A DNA stretch of 64,000 nucleotides from the NCBI GenBank assembly GCA_963735465.1, contig CAVTLA010000002.1, forward strand, positions 248,001 through 312,000, written 5' to 3'. The notes below the pieces were generated by a model. It was not told the origin of the DNA. It worked only from the letters and a program-made list of their open reading frames with translations, and searched no databases. The translations under genes and the position numbers were made by a program. The DNA comes from DASZHJ01 sp963735465 (GTDB lineage: Bacteria > Pseudomonadota > Alphaproteobacteria > ATCC43930 > CGMCC-115725). Positions 26,615-35,655 of this stretch are shown here, in pieces. Positions within the stretch are counted from its first letter, which is position 1. Every line of letters starts with the position of its first letter.

Positions 26615-27283
26615 ATGGGCGACGGAAGGGGGATCGCGGGTCGCGGGTGGCCGGCGGTGCTCGTGGCGACGGCGGTGCTGCTGAGCCTGGCCGGCTGCGG
26701 CGGCGATGACGGGAAACGCGACGGCAAGGCCGCGGAGGTCCGCAAGCCGGTGCCGCGGACGATCTACAGCCCCGCCGGCGAGCCCCTCAATGGCGGTCCC
26801 CTCGGCCAGTCCACCTGCTCCGACGCGATGTCGCGCTGGTTCGATCGCACGGACACCAACCATGACGGGACTCTCGATCTGGATGAGCTGCTGGCCGACG
26901 CGCGGCGCCAGTTCGCCGTCATGGATCTCAATCACGACGGCATGATCGATCCGGCGGAGCTCACCGCCTATCGCGCGCCCTTCGCGCCGCCGCCGGTGCA
27001 GGAATATCAGCGGGAAGACAAGCCGAACCTTGCCGACCGCGTGCAGCGCAGCCTCGGCCTCGGCGGCAAGCCCAAGGAGGGCGCCGACGGCAACCTCGGC
27101 GGCAATGCGGCGGAGCAGCCGGATCCCGTGATGTCCGCCGACGCCACGCTCCGCAACCGCGTGAGCCTCGACGATTTCGTGACCTACGAGCGCCGGCTGT
27201 TCGGCGAGCTCGACCGGAATCACGACGGCCGGATCAGCAAGCCGGAGCTGCTGCGCCTCTGTGGCGTGACCCCGGAGTCCTAG
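26615..27283 (+). CDS. EF-hand lipoprotein
   Basis: Secreted lipoprotein of 222 residues, probably a calcium-binding protein of the periplasm or outer membrane. The signal peptide ends in LAGC. Three EF-hand loops are visible: DTNHDGTLDLDE, DLNHDGMIDPAE and DRNHDGRISKPE, all with the expected Asp/Asn/Gly/Glu pattern. The first two are paired; the third sits after a linker. The start at 26615 avoids an Arg/Gly-rich upstream extension that does not look like a leader. It follows the two-component system by 64 bases on the same strand and could be its target or accessory sensor. Confidence 0.85.
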   Translation: MGDGRGIAGRGWPAVLVATAVLLSLAGCGGDDGKRDGKAAEVRKPVPRTIYSPAGEPLNGGPLGQSTCSDAMSRWFDRTDTNHDGTLDLDELLADARRQFAVMDLNHDGMIDPAELTAYRAPFAPPPVQEYQREDKPNLADRVQRSLGLGGKPKEGADGNLGGNAAEQPDPVMSADATLRNRVSLDDFVTYERRLFGELDRNHDGRISKPELLRLCGVTPES

Positions 27284-27289
27284 GCGCGG

Positions 27290-27408
27290 TGCGTCCTTCG
27301 ACGCGCTCCCTAGGTCGCTTGCTCAGGATGAGGAGATGTTCTTTTGAGCATCTCCCATCCACCTCATCCTGAGCAAGCGGCCCGATGGGCCGCGCGTCGA
27401 GGGACGCA
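27290..27408. repeat. Nested palindromic intergenic repeat, copy 2
   Basis: Same design as the element at 7270-7448. Outer arms TGCGTCCTTCGACGCG (27290-27305) and its complement with one mismatch (27393-27408), inner perfect 16-bp arms CTTGCTCAGGATGAGG (27318-27333) and CCTCATCCTGAGCAAG (27362-27377), with a GAGATG/CATCTC hairpin in the centre. It sits just after the EF-hand gene stop. Arms and core are conserved while the filler differs, as in dispersed REP-like families. Confidence 0.85.
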
Positions 27409-27518
27409 GGATCCCCTTCCAGTCGGCGGATCGACCCACTACCATTCCCCGCACGAGACATAAGGGAGACGTCGGAAAGCGATACCAATAACATTTGCAG
27501 AACACGAGGAGGCCAGCG

Positions 27519-29177
27519 ATGGGAACCAGGTCTAGGAAGTGGGCCAGCGGCGTCAGCCGCCGCGCCGTCGTCAAGGGTGGGATCGGGGCCGCCAGTGCCC
27601 TGGCGATGCCCGCCCTGCTCAGAGCAACCGCCCGCACCGCCTTCGCCGCCGATGCCCGCGCCACCATCAAGGTGGCCCCCGAGACCGACCTCAAGATCTT
27701 CGATCCCATCTGGACGACCGCCACGATCACCTCCACCCATTCCTGGGCGGTCTACGACACTCTCTTCACCGTCGACAGCAAGTACAACGTGAAGCCGCAG
27801 ATGGTGGAGAAGTACGAGGTCAGCGACGACGGCCTCACCCATAATTTCAAGCTGCGGGACGGTCTCGGCTTCCATGACGGCACGCCGGTGACGGCGCGCG
27901 ACTGCGTCGCCTCGATCCGCCGCTGGGCCGCCCGCGTGGGCAAGGCCAAGATCATGCTGGACCGCACCGAGAAGCTCGACGCCGTCGACGACAGATCTTT
28001 CACGCTCAAACTCAAAGAGCCCTTCGGCCCGGTGCTGGAGACCCTCGGCAATGCGAGCCAGGTCTGCTTCATGATGCGCGAGAAGGAAGCCTCCACCGAC
28101 CCCTACGAGCAGGTAAAGGAGGTGGTGGGGTCCGGTCCCTTCATCTGGGTCAAGGAGGAATGGCAGCCCGGCAATCTCGTGGTCTACCGCAAGAACCCGG
28201 CCTACAAGCCGCGCTCGGAGCCCGCCGACGGGTATTCCGGCGGCAAGGTGGTGAATGTGGAGCGCGTGGAGTGGCACGTGATCCCAGATCCCGCGGTGCA
28301 GACCGCGGCGCTCACCACCGGCGAGCTGGATTACCTCACCAACCCTGTCGCCGACCAGGTGAAGGAGATGCACGGCAAGCCCAACATCACCGTGGGCTTT
28401 CTCGATTCCCTGGGCTGGCAGTTCCACATCCGCATGAACGCCCTCAACAAGCCGTTCGACAACGCCAAGGCGCGCCAGGCGGTGCAGATGCTGGTGGAGA
28501 GCCGGCAGGAAGCCTATCTCACCGCGACCGGCCAGACCGGCGATCTCGGCAAGGTGTGCCTGGCGCCTTTCGTCTGCGGCTCGCCGAACGAGAGCATGAC
28601 GGGCACCGAGCCGTTCAAGAAGTACGAGCCGGAGAAGATCAAGGCGCTCTTCAAGGAAGCGGGTTATGGCGGCGAGCCCATCGTCATCATGGACCCGACC
28701 GACCAGCAGAACCTGCATTTCCTGGCGCTGGTGCTGAACGAGCATCTGAAGGAACTCGGCATCAACACCGATCTGCAGTCGATGGACTGGCAGACGCTGG
28801 TGTCGCGGCGCGCGATCAAGAAGCCTCCCGGCGAGGATCGCGGCGGCTGGAACATCTTCACCACCGCCTGGCCCAGCAGCACGATGATGGACCCGGTGCT
28901 GAACGCACCCCTCGATTCAAGCTGCGACGGCAAGAATTGGTTCGGCTGGCCCTGCGACGACCAGATGCAGAAGCTGCGCCTCGACTATCTGGCGGCCCGC
29001 GGCCCCGACCAGCGCAAGGCCGCCATCGAGGCGATCCAGAAGCGATATTTCGAGGAAGCGCCCTACGCCTACGCGGGCCAGTATTTCCAGCCCATGGCCT
29101 ACCGCTCCGACCGCCTCAAGGGCCTCGTCGGCCTGGTGAGCCCGGTCTACTGGAACGTGCAGAAGATCGCGGGCTGA
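27519..29177 (+). CDS. ABC transporter substrate-binding protein, family 5 (peptide/nickel type)
   Basis: Periplasmic binding protein of 552 residues for oligopeptides or similar ligands. A twin-arginine-like leader (SRRAVVKGGIGAASALAMPALL) precedes a lobe with TDLKIFDPIWTTATITSTHSW, KYEVSDDGLTHNFKLRDGLGFHDGTPVTARD, VVGSGPFIWVKEEW and the late NIFTTAWPSS region, all standard for family 5. GAGGAGG lies seven bases before the ATG at 27519. No dpp/opp permease or ATPase gene is next to it; the neighbouring ABC genes are convergent and of another type, so its partners lie elsewhere. Confidence 0.92.
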   Translation: MGTRSRKWASGVSRRAVVKGGIGAASALAMPALLRATARTAFAADARATIKVAPETDLKIFDPIWTTATITSTHSWAVYDTLFTVDSKYNVKPQMVEKYEVSDDGLTHNFKLRDGLGFHDGTPVTARDCVASIRRWAARVGKAKIMLDRTEKLDAVDDRSFTLKLKEPFGPVLETLGNASQVCFMMREKEASTDPYEQVKEVVGSGPFIWVKEEWQPGNLVVYRKNPAYKPRSEPADGYSGGKVVNVERVEWHVIPDPAVQTAALTTGELDYLTNPVADQVKEMHGKPNITVGFLDSLGWQFHIRMNALNKPFDNAKARQAVQMLVESRQEAYLTATGQTGDLGKVCLAPFVCGSPNESMTGTEPFKKYEPEKIKALFKEAGYGGEPIVIMDPTDQQNLHFLALVLNEHLKELGINTDLQSMDWQTLVSRRAIKKPPGEDRGGWNIFTTAWPSSTMMDPVLNAPLDSSCDGKNWFGWPCDDQMQKLRLDYLAARGPDQRKAAIEAIQKRYFEEAPYAYAGQYFQPMAYRSDRLKGLVGLVSPVYWNVQKIAG

Positions 29178-29181
29178 GGCG

Positions 29182-30288
29182 TCAGCAGAAACCCGCATCC
29201 TCCGTCGAGGGAAAGGCCCAGCAGGCGGCGGGCGGCAGCACGATGTCGAGGGTGCCGTCGACGGGATGGCGCGCGTCGGTGCCGAACTCGACGGCTTCCA
29301 GCGTGCCACCAAAGACGGCGAGCTCGTAGACGGTCTGCGCGCCCTCGTAGCGCCGGGCCGTGACGCGGGCGGTGAACTGGTTGACGGGCCCGTCCTGCAC
29401 GCCGCAGCGCACGTTCTCCGGCCGCACCACGATCTTCACCGCCGCGCCGGCGGCGATGCCGGGCGGGAGCCGGACCTGCAGGCGATGCCCTTCGCCCGCC
29501 TCGACGGTGCCGAACTCGCCCTGGCGCTCCAGCACGCGGCCTGCCAGCAGGTTGGAGGCGCCGGTGAAATTGGCGACGAAGAGATCGGCGGGATGATTGT
29601 AGATCTCGGTCGGCGGGCCCATCTGCAGCAGCTTGCCATCGCGCATCACGCCAATGCGGTCGCCGAGCACCACGGCCTCCGCCTGGTCGTGGGTGACGTA
29701 GAGGGCGGTGACGCCGGTCTGCTTGATGATGCGCCTGAGATCGTCGCGCAGCCGCAGGCGCAGCTTGGCGTCAAGGTTGCTGAGGGGCTCGTCCAGCAGC
29801 AGGAGCTGCGGCTCATAGACGAGGCTGCGCGCCAGCGCGACGCGCTGCATCTGGCCGCCCGAGAGCGATACCACCGGCCGCTGGGCATAGTCCGAGAGAC
29901 CGACCAGCTCCAGCGTCTGGGCGACGCGCCGCTCCAGCTCGGCGCGGGGCGTGCGGCGATGACGCAGCGGATAGGCCACGTTCTGGAACACCGTCATGTG
30001 CGGCCAGACCGCGTAGGACTGGAACACCATGCCGATGTTGCGCCGGCGCGGCGCCACCAGCAGGCCGCGCTCCGGCGCCGACACCAGGGCGCCGCCTATG
30101 GAGATCTCACCGGCGCTGGGATGTTCCAGTCCGGCGACGCAGCGCAAGGTCGTCGTCTTGCCACAGCCGGACGGCCCCAGCAGCACCACGATCTCGCCGG
30201 TGGCGATCGTGAAGCTGACATCGTCCACCGCCGGCTTTCCCGTGGCGAAGACCTTGCGAAGGTGCTCGACCCGCAATTCCGCCGACAT
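29182..30288 (-). CDS. ABC transporter ATP-binding protein (FbpC/PotA type)
   Basis: Cytoplasmic ATPase of 368 residues for the Fe(III)/spermidine-type importer whose binding protein and permease lie upstream. Walker A GPSGCGKTT, Q-loop FQSYAVWPH, signature LSGGQMQRVALARSL, Walker B LLLLDEPLSNLD and the switch His in YVTHDQAEA. The C-terminal ~110 residues form a TOBE regulatory domain (TGASNLLAGRV, VRPENVRC). Third gene of a minus-strand operon, 31 bases after the binding protein. Confidence 0.93.
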   Translation of the reverse strand: MSAELRVEHLRKVFATGKPAVDDVSFTIATGEIVVLLGPSGCGKTTTLRCVAGLEHPSAGEISIGGALVSAPERGLLVAPRRRNIGMVFQSYAVWPHMTVFQNVAYPLRHRRTPRAELERRVAQTLELVGLSDYAQRPVVSLSGGQMQRVALARSLVYEPQLLLLDEPLSNLDAKLRLRLRDDLRRIIKQTGVTALYVTHDQAEAVVLGDRIGVMRDGKLLQMGPPTEIYNHPADLFVANFTGASNLLAGRVLERQGEFGTVEAGEGHRLQVRLPPGIAAGAAVKIVVRPENVRCGVQDGPVNQFTARVTARRYEGAQTVYELAVFGGTLEAVEFGTDARHPVDGTLDIVLPPAACWAFPSTEDAGFC

Positions 30289-30319
30289 GCTGCGTGGCCC
30301 TAGGAACGCGCCAGCCGAC

Positions 30320-31369
30320 TCACTGGCGATACCCGTAGGTCTTGTTCCACTCTTCCATCCAGGTGGCGTGCAGCTTCTGGTACTGCTCGAAGTTCGGGAC
30401 CCAGACCTTGACCACCTTGGGATCGAAGCCTTCGGGATAGAGCGGCGCCTTCTTGAGCGACGTCAGGTTGCCGAGCTCCTTGATCATGAAGGTCTGGCCC
30501 TCCTCGGAAAGGCACCAGTTGAGGAAAAGCTTCGCGGCGTTCGGATGCGTCGCGGTCTTGGCGACGCCGCTGGCGTAGGGATTGAGGGGCACGCCTTCCG
30601 GCGGGAAGAAGATCTCCACCGGCGCGCCGTCGTGCTTCTTGGTCCAGATGATGTTGTAGAGGAGCGGGGCGATCTGCACTTCGCCGCGCACCAGCGCATC
30701 CGACAGCGGCGCGCCGGAGGGATAGAGCACCGGCTTGGTCGCCGCCTGCCTCTGCCAGTAATCCTCGCCCAGCACCTGGCGCTCGAACATGATGCGGGTC
30801 CAGGTGGTGCCGCCGGAGGGGCCGATCACCTGGCCGATCTTGCCGTCGCCGTATTCCGGCTTGGTGAGATCCATCCACGACTTCGGCGGCGTCTTCATCA
30901 GCTCGGTGTTGTAGCCGATCGACCAGCCGAGGGTGGCGCGCGGCCACAGCTTCGGCGAGACCAGCACGTCGGTGATGTAATCGCCGGCGTTGGGCGGCGC
31001 GTAGTCCGCGAAGAGGTCGGTGAGCTCCAGCATGAGCCCGCGATCGGAATGGTCGATGACGTCGGCGGCGAGCTTGCCGGCGGCGGCCTCGGTCTTGACG
31101 CGGGTGATGAGCTGCCCGCCCGGCGCCCGCACCATCTCCACCGTCACGAAGGGAAAGCGCTTGTTGAAGGCCTTGATGACCTCCTGCTCAACCTCGGCGA
31201 AGTTGGCGGTGTAGTAGACTATCGAGCCTTCCTTCTTCGCGGCCTCGATCAGCTCCGGCGGGCCGAAGGGGTTCGGCGTATCGGCGCGGGCCGAGCGTGT
31301 CACGAGCGTGGCCGCGAGACCGGCGGCGCCGGCCATCACCGCCCGCCGGGACGTGAGATGCCTCTTCAT
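30320..31369 (-). CDS. Fe(III)-type ABC transporter substrate-binding protein (family 1)
   Basis: Periplasmic binding protein of 349 residues. The signal peptide has an SRRAVMAGAAGLAATL core and ends near ARADTPN. The body resembles FutA/AfuA-like proteins (VYYTANFAEVEQEVIKAFNKRFPFVTVEMVRAPGGQLITRVKTE, WTRIMFERQVLGEDYW, ATHPNAAKLFLNWCLSEEGQ). Many such proteins bind organic phosphates or phosphonates instead of iron, so the ligand is open; I do not see an obvious Tyr-Tyr iron clamp motif near the C-terminus. Between permease and ATPase in the operon. Confidence 0.88.
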   Translation of the reverse strand: MKRHLTSRRAVMAGAAGLAATLVTRSARADTPNPFGPPELIEAAKKEGSIVYYTANFAEVEQEVIKAFNKRFPFVTVEMVRAPGGQLITRVKTEAAAGKLAADVIDHSDRGLMLELTDLFADYAPPNAGDYITDVLVSPKLWPRATLGWSIGYNTELMKTPPKSWMDLTKPEYGDGKIGQVIGPSGGTTWTRIMFERQVLGEDYWQRQAATKPVLYPSGAPLSDALVRGEVQIAPLLYNIIWTKKHDGAPVEIFFPPEGVPLNPYASGVAKTATHPNAAKLFLNWCLSEEGQTFMIKELGNLTSLKKAPLYPEGFDPKVVKVWVPNFEQYQKLHATWMEEWNKTYGYRQ

Positions 31370-31400
31370 GTTCGTCGTTCTCCCTGATTGTTTTATTTGC

Positions 31401-33167
31401 TCAGCCCGCGCGGCCCACGCCGCCGTCGGCGGCGCCGCGGGACAGCCAGTGGGCGATGCCGATGAGCACTGCCAGGATCACCGTCTGCACGAGGCTGAAC
31501 GCCGCCGTGATGTTGATGTTCTGATTGTAGTAGTCCAGCAGCAGCACGGCCATGACCATGGAGCGGCTGCTGTAGAGGAAGAGCGAGGACCCGAGCTCGC
31601 GCACCGCCAGGATGAAGAGCAGCGTCATCGCGGCGACCACGCCGGGCCGCGCCAACGGCAGTACGATGCTGCGGATGGTGCCGAGCGTGCCCTTGCCGCA
31701 GAGCCAGGCTGCCTCCTCGAGCTCGCGATGGATCTGCATCAGCGAGGTCGAGAGCGCGCGCACGGTGTCCGGCATGAAGCGGGCGATGAAGGCGAGCGCC
31801 AGGATCCAGATCGTGCCGTAGAGTCCGCCCGGGAGACCGATCCAGGCCCAGAGATAGGCCACGCCCACCACCAGGCCGGGGATCGCCACCGGCAAGGTGG
31901 AGATGATCTCGACGCCACGCCGGCCCGGCGCGCTGGTGCGGTTGACGGTATAGCCGATGGCGAAGGCGAGCGCGCCGCCGGCGAGCGCGGTGATGACCCC
32001 GACCTCCAGGGTGTTGACGATGGAAAGCATGGTCAGCGGGTTCGCGAACAGGTGCTCGAAATGCTGCATCCCGTATTGCCGGGAATCGAACAGGCTGGCG
32101 ATGTCCCGGAAGAACAGGAACTTGCGGAAGGCGGCGACGATCAGGGCCAGGCTCGGCAGCACGACCACAATCACGAGATAGAGAATCGCGAGGCCGAGCG
32201 TGACGTACCGGCCGCGGCCGAGGCTTAGCGGGCGGGGCCGAAAGGCCTTGCCGGCGACCGTGGTGAAATTCCGCCCGGAGAGCGCTCTCTGCTGCAGCAG
32301 CACCAGAAAGCCGGTCACCACCATCAGGATGATCGCAACGGCGGCGGCGATGTTGTAGAGCGGCGGCGACCATGCCGTCAGATTGAAGATATAGGTGGTG
32401 AGGACCGAAATGTTGGCGGGCGCCCCCAGCACCGCGGGAATGCCGTAGATGCCGAGCATGACGATGAAGGACAGCAGCATTCCCGAGATGATCGCCGGCG
32501 CGATCAGCGGGAACGTGATCGTCAGCAGCGTGCGCAGCGTGCCGGCGCCGGAGATCTCCGCCGCCTCCTCGAGGGACGGGTCCATGTTGCGGAGCGCCGC
32601 CGAGGTGAACATGTAGACATAGGGTGCGTAGTACATGCCGAAGACGGTGATCAGGCCCGGCATGGAATAGAAGTTGAGCCGCCAGCCGATGCCGGCCCAG
32701 GCCAGCACCGTGTTGAGGAGCCCGGTCTTGGGCGAGCCCAGGATCGACCAGGCGACGCCCGCCACCAGTGGCGGCACGAAGAGCGGCAGCAGCCCGGCGG
32801 TCGCGATCAGCCGCTTGCACGGCGTGTTCGTGCGCACCACGATCCAGGCGAAGGCGAGGCCGATCGCGACCGCGATCGCGGTGCCGCCGGTGCAGGCGAC
32901 GAAGGAATTGATCAGCGCCACATGGACGTTGTCGTTGGCGAGAACCGCGGCGAAGGTGGTGAGCGAGATGTCCGAGGGATGGAAGCCGTCCACCACCGGA
33001 TTTGCCCCGGTAAGCGCGCCATAGAGCAGCATCGCGATGGGGTAGAGCACGAGGAACGTCAGCAGGATCAGCAGCGAGCCCGACCACAGCCATCCCCGGG
33101 CGCGCGGCCATGCTCGCCGGCCGCCGACCCGTTCCGTCTCCGCCATGGCTGCTGCCGTGGCATCCAC
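31401..33167 (-). CDS. ABC transporter permease, fused two-domain (FbpB type)
   Basis: Inner-membrane permease of 588 residues in which both transmembrane halves are joined, as in FbpB/SfuB: about twelve helices with two EAA loops, EEAAEISGAGTLRTLLTITFPLIAPAI in the first half and EEAAWLCGKGTLGTIRSIVLPLARPG in the second. It is preceded by a MarR gene on the same strand (126-base gap) and followed after 31 bases by the binding protein gene. The unit MarR-permease-binding protein-ATPase may be one transcript. Confidence 0.93.
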   Translation of the reverse strand: MDATAAAMAETERVGGRRAWPRARGWLWSGSLLILLTFLVLYPIAMLLYGALTGANPVVDGFHPSDISLTTFAAVLANDNVHVALINSFVACTGGTAIAVAIGLAFAWIVVRTNTPCKRLIATAGLLPLFVPPLVAGVAWSILGSPKTGLLNTVLAWAGIGWRLNFYSMPGLITVFGMYYAPYVYMFTSAALRNMDPSLEEAAEISGAGTLRTLLTITFPLIAPAIISGMLLSFIVMLGIYGIPAVLGAPANISVLTTYIFNLTAWSPPLYNIAAAVAIILMVVTGFLVLLQQRALSGRNFTTVAGKAFRPRPLSLGRGRYVTLGLAILYLVIVVVLPSLALIVAAFRKFLFFRDIASLFDSRQYGMQHFEHLFANPLTMLSIVNTLEVGVITALAGGALAFAIGYTVNRTSAPGRRGVEIISTLPVAIPGLVVGVAYLWAWIGLPGGLYGTIWILALAFIARFMPDTVRALSTSLMQIHRELEEAAWLCGKGTLGTIRSIVLPLARPGVVAAMTLLFILAVRELGSSLFLYSSRSMVMAVLLLDYYNQNINITAAFSLVQTVILAVLIGIAHWLSRGAADGGVGRAG

Positions 33168-33292
33168 CGCGCGCCTCCCCCGATATCCAGTATTTCGTCC
33201 ACCTTAGGGGAGTCGAAGCCGTCCCCGCAAGCCGAGGCACGGCCGCGACAGCGCAAACTCGACGTGGGGATATTGGGCCGGCGACCGGCGTC

Positions 33293-33841
33293 TCAGCGGC
33301 GCCGGGCGCGCACCGCTTCCTGGACACGGATGAAGTTGCCGAGGTTCGACTTGATGCGATCCAGCATCACGTCGAGCTGGCGGACCTCACGGTCGGAGAA
33401 TCCCGCGAACGCCGCGAGGCGGATCGTGCGGGCATAGGGCATCAGCCGTTCCCGCAGCGCCCGCCCCTTGGGCGTGAGATAGATCAGCATGCGGCGCCGG
33501 TCGGTCGAATCGGGGACGCGCTCGGCGAACCCATCCCGCTCCAGAAGGTTGACCGAGAACACGGTCGCCGCCGAGGTCATGTCCAGGAGGTCGCTGAGCT
33601 CGCTCTGGGAAACGCCCTCGCGCTCCCACAGCACACGCAGGAAGCGCCACTCGCCGAACGTCACGCCGTGCCGATTGAGGCGCAGCAGGAGCGGCCGCGC
33701 GAACAGCTTGGTGATCTCGCGCATGCGGTGGCTGCAGCCCTGGTCATGCTGGCCGATATCGGCCTGCGTCAGCTGCACGCTACGGCGGACGAGCTGCGCG
33801 CTCTTGGACGCAGCTGACACCCTCGTCTTTTTCTTCATCAT
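33293..33841 (-). CDS. MarR family transcriptional regulator
   Basis: Winged-helix repressor of 182 residues. The HTH region is seen in FGEWRFLRVLWEREGVSQSELSDLLDMTSAATVFSVNLLERDGFAERVPDSTDRRRMLIYLTPKGRAL, with the wing Asp-x-Arg pattern of MarR proteins. A basic N-terminal leader (MMKKKTRVSAASK) and a basic tail are extra. It precedes the ABC operon on the same strand and may regulate it; the ligand is likely a small aromatic or phenolic compound, as for the family. Confidence 0.9.
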   Translation of the reverse strand: MMKKKTRVSAASKSAQLVRRSVQLTQADIGQHDQGCSHRMREITKLFARPLLLRLNRHGVTFGEWRFLRVLWEREGVSQSELSDLLDMTSAATVFSVNLLERDGFAERVPDSTDRRRMLIYLTPKGRALRERLMPYARTIRLAAFAGFSDREVRQLDVMLDRIKSNLGNFIRVQEAVRARRR

Positions 33842-34300
33842 GCAGCGGGACGGCAGCGCGGGCGTCGCGACCTGGATGTCCCCGCAGCCGCCGGCGGACG
33901 GCCCACGGATCTCCCCCGTGGGCAGCCAACCGGCAAAAACGCCGGCGCCCCATCAATCCAATACCGGTGCCCTGCGGCAGGGCAGATCGCAAGCCAACCT
34001 GAAAGCATCACGGAATACCGCAAGAAGCCGAAGATTCTGACACGGCTCAGTTTCAGTTTATCGCATGCTTATTTTATCCGTTTCGCGCCCGGACGGGCAA
34101 CGGCGCGAGCGGACAGTATCCCTCAATTCTATATTACCTCGAATAGTCAGTTTGCACCCGAAGGAGGTGGGTTTTCGCCAAAGGATGGGCAAGATGAACA
34201 CAGCCCGACGGCGGTGCTGGATCGCCGCGCAATCGGGGCGTCACAATGACGGCGTCATGTATCCGTCAATGGTGTTGTCCTATGAGCCGAGCGCGTGAGC
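33842..34300. other. Gene-free region upstream of the MarR gene
   Basis: 459 bases between the MarR start and the EamA stop. I support no gene here. The part from about 34040 to 34150 is markedly AT-rich for this window (TTTATCGCATGCTTATTTTATCC, CTCAATTCTATATTACC) and probably holds the MarR promoter. A short open frame near 34185-34298 has no family resemblance and is not called. Confidence 0.4.
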
Positions 34301-35137
34301 TCAGAACGGCGAGCTGAGGCAGATGGCACCGAGAGCGACGACGATACAGGCCGCTATGCGACGCAAGGTCAGCCGCTCGCCGAGGAAGATGCAGCCGATG
34401 AGGGCGGCGAAAACGACGCTGGTCTCGCGGAGCGCCGAGACCGCGCCGATCGGGCTCAACGTCAGCGCGGTTACCACTAGCCCATAGGTCAGCAGACTGA
34501 CCAGGCCGCCGATCACGCCTTTCAGCGTCTCAGGAGCGCGGACGTCGATGCTGATCGACCCGCGCGCGAGGCGCAGAACCGCCGGCAGGGCGGCACCGTA
34601 GAGCACGAAGATCCAGGCGACATAGGCCTGCGGATTTCCGGAGAGACGCGCGCCGATCCCGTCCAGGACGGTATACCCGGCGATAAAGCAGCCGGTCACG
34701 ATCGCATATGCCGCCGAGGCCGGCGCCGCGCCTCCCTTGCCGAGGGCCAGGCTCATGATGCCGCCGGAGACCAGCGCGATGCCGATCAACGCCACGGTAC
34801 CGGGGTGCTCGCCGGCCAACAGCATCGCGCCCATCGCGCTCAGCACCGGCGCCGAGCCGCGAATGATCGGATAGACCTGCCCGAGCTCGCCCTGGCGGTA
34901 GGAGGCCACCAGTGAGATCGCGTAGCCGACCTGGAGCATCGAGGAGACGCAGAGGTAGGGCCAGCTCGCGGCCGCCGGCAACGGCAGGATGATGACGCAC
35001 GGCAGCGCCACCGCTGTCGTGGCCATGCTCATGACCGTCATCGCCAGCAGCCGGTCCGCGCCGCTGCGCAGGAGCGCGTTCCAGCCCGCATGCAGCACCG
35101 CGGCGGCGAGAACGAGAGCGACGACGAGAGCGCTCAT
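34301..35137 (-). CDS. EamA/DMT-superfamily transporter under TPP riboswitch
   Basis: Ten-helix transporter of 278 residues built of two EamA repeats (MSALVVALVLAAAVLHAGWNALLRSGADR... and the second half from about 143, GYTVLDGIGARLSGN...). A thiamine pyrophosphate riboswitch lies 49-145 bases upstream on the same strand, so expression is expected when thiamine is low. That makes uptake of thiamine or a thiamine precursor the likely role; the family itself carries metabolites of many kinds, so this is inference from regulation. The frame is intact and runs to SSPF. No thi biosynthesis gene is in the window. Confidence 0.85.
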   Translation of the reverse strand: MSALVVALVLAAAVLHAGWNALLRSGADRLLAMTVMSMATTAVALPCVIILPLPAAASWPYLCVSSMLQVGYAISLVASYRQGELGQVYPIIRGSAPVLSAMGAMLLAGEHPGTVALIGIALVSGGIMSLALGKGGAAPASAAYAIVTGCFIAGYTVLDGIGARLSGNPQAYVAWIFVLYGAALPAVLRLARGSISIDVRAPETLKGVIGGLVSLLTYGLVVTALTLSPIGAVSALRETSVVFAALIGCIFLGERLTLRRIAACIVVALGAICLSSPF

Positions 35138-35185
35138 CCGGCGAGCCGGCCGGAGAGAACCCGCACCTCAGGCATGATCGACACC

Positions 35186-35282
35186 CCCATCCCTCCGCCG
35201 GCATGATCCGGATCAGGTTCAAGGGGTCGTCCCGGTCGGGACCTCTCAGCCGCGCCCGCGGCTCCCCCTGGTGAGGGGAGCG
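35186..35282 (-). promoter_or_regulatory. TPP (THI-element) riboswitch
   Basis: Read on the minus strand: CTCCCCTCACCAGGGGGAGC, then the diagnostic GGCTGAGAGG, a P3a-like GTCCCG/CGGGAC hairpin, ACCCCTTGAACCTGATCC and GGATCATGCCGGCGGAGGGA, closing a P1 stem (CTCCCC with GGATGGGG). All conserved THI boxes are present. The next gene downstream is the EamA transporter starting at 35137; control is probably by translation or early termination. Confidence 0.93.
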
Positions 35283-35325
35283 TTGTAGCGCGGCCCGGCG
35301 TGCTTGGGCAAGGCGATCGCCGCCG

Positions 35326-35621
35326 TCAGCCGCCGGCGGACTGCTGGCCCTGGACCTCGAAGAAGGAGGTATTCTTCCAGGCGCTGGGCAACTCCACCGA
35401 CATCCCTGCGAGACGCGCATGGCGGCTCGGCTTTTCCTGCACCGATAAGCTCGGCGGCAATGTCGGCGATCCCCGACTCGAAGGCGACCTGGCGTTAGGC
35501 CTCGGAAATCTCCGCGGGATTGTTGATTCGGCGCAGGCGCGGGCTGGCGGGATTATGCCCAGCCTCGAGATCGAAACGCGGCCGCCCGTCGCTCGACATC
35601 CGCAGGCGCGAGCACGGCCAT
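35326..35621 (-). pseudogene. Remnant of a phytanoyl-CoA dioxygenase-like gene
   Basis: Decayed gene seen on the minus strand. A start with a strong site (GGAGG before ATG at 35621) reads MAVLAPADVERRAAAF and meets a stop after 22 codons. A shifted frame then gives RFDLEAGHNPASPRLRRINNP and, across a TAA stop, RQVAFESGIADIAAELIGAG, which aligns with residues 57-102 of the intact PhyH protein encoded at 41367-42227 (RFDLEPGHSAEVPRLRRVANP). The last 20 codons (NTSFFEVQGQQ...) resemble that protein's C-terminus. The iron-binding middle is deleted. It lies right after an ABC permease and before the riboswitch. Confidence 0.75.
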
Positions 35622-35655
35622 GGCTTTCCTCCCTCGGCAGCTCAATCCGCGCCGG

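Noticed and set aside
30300..30947. Second minus-strand gene inside the Fe(III)-type binding protein
   Set aside because: It is an out-of-frame shadow of the intact binding protein gene at 30320-31369.
34065..34298. Short open frame in the gap upstream of the MarR gene
   Set aside because: Though an AAGGAGG occurs inside it, the protein has no recognisable features and poor codon character; kept as intergenic.
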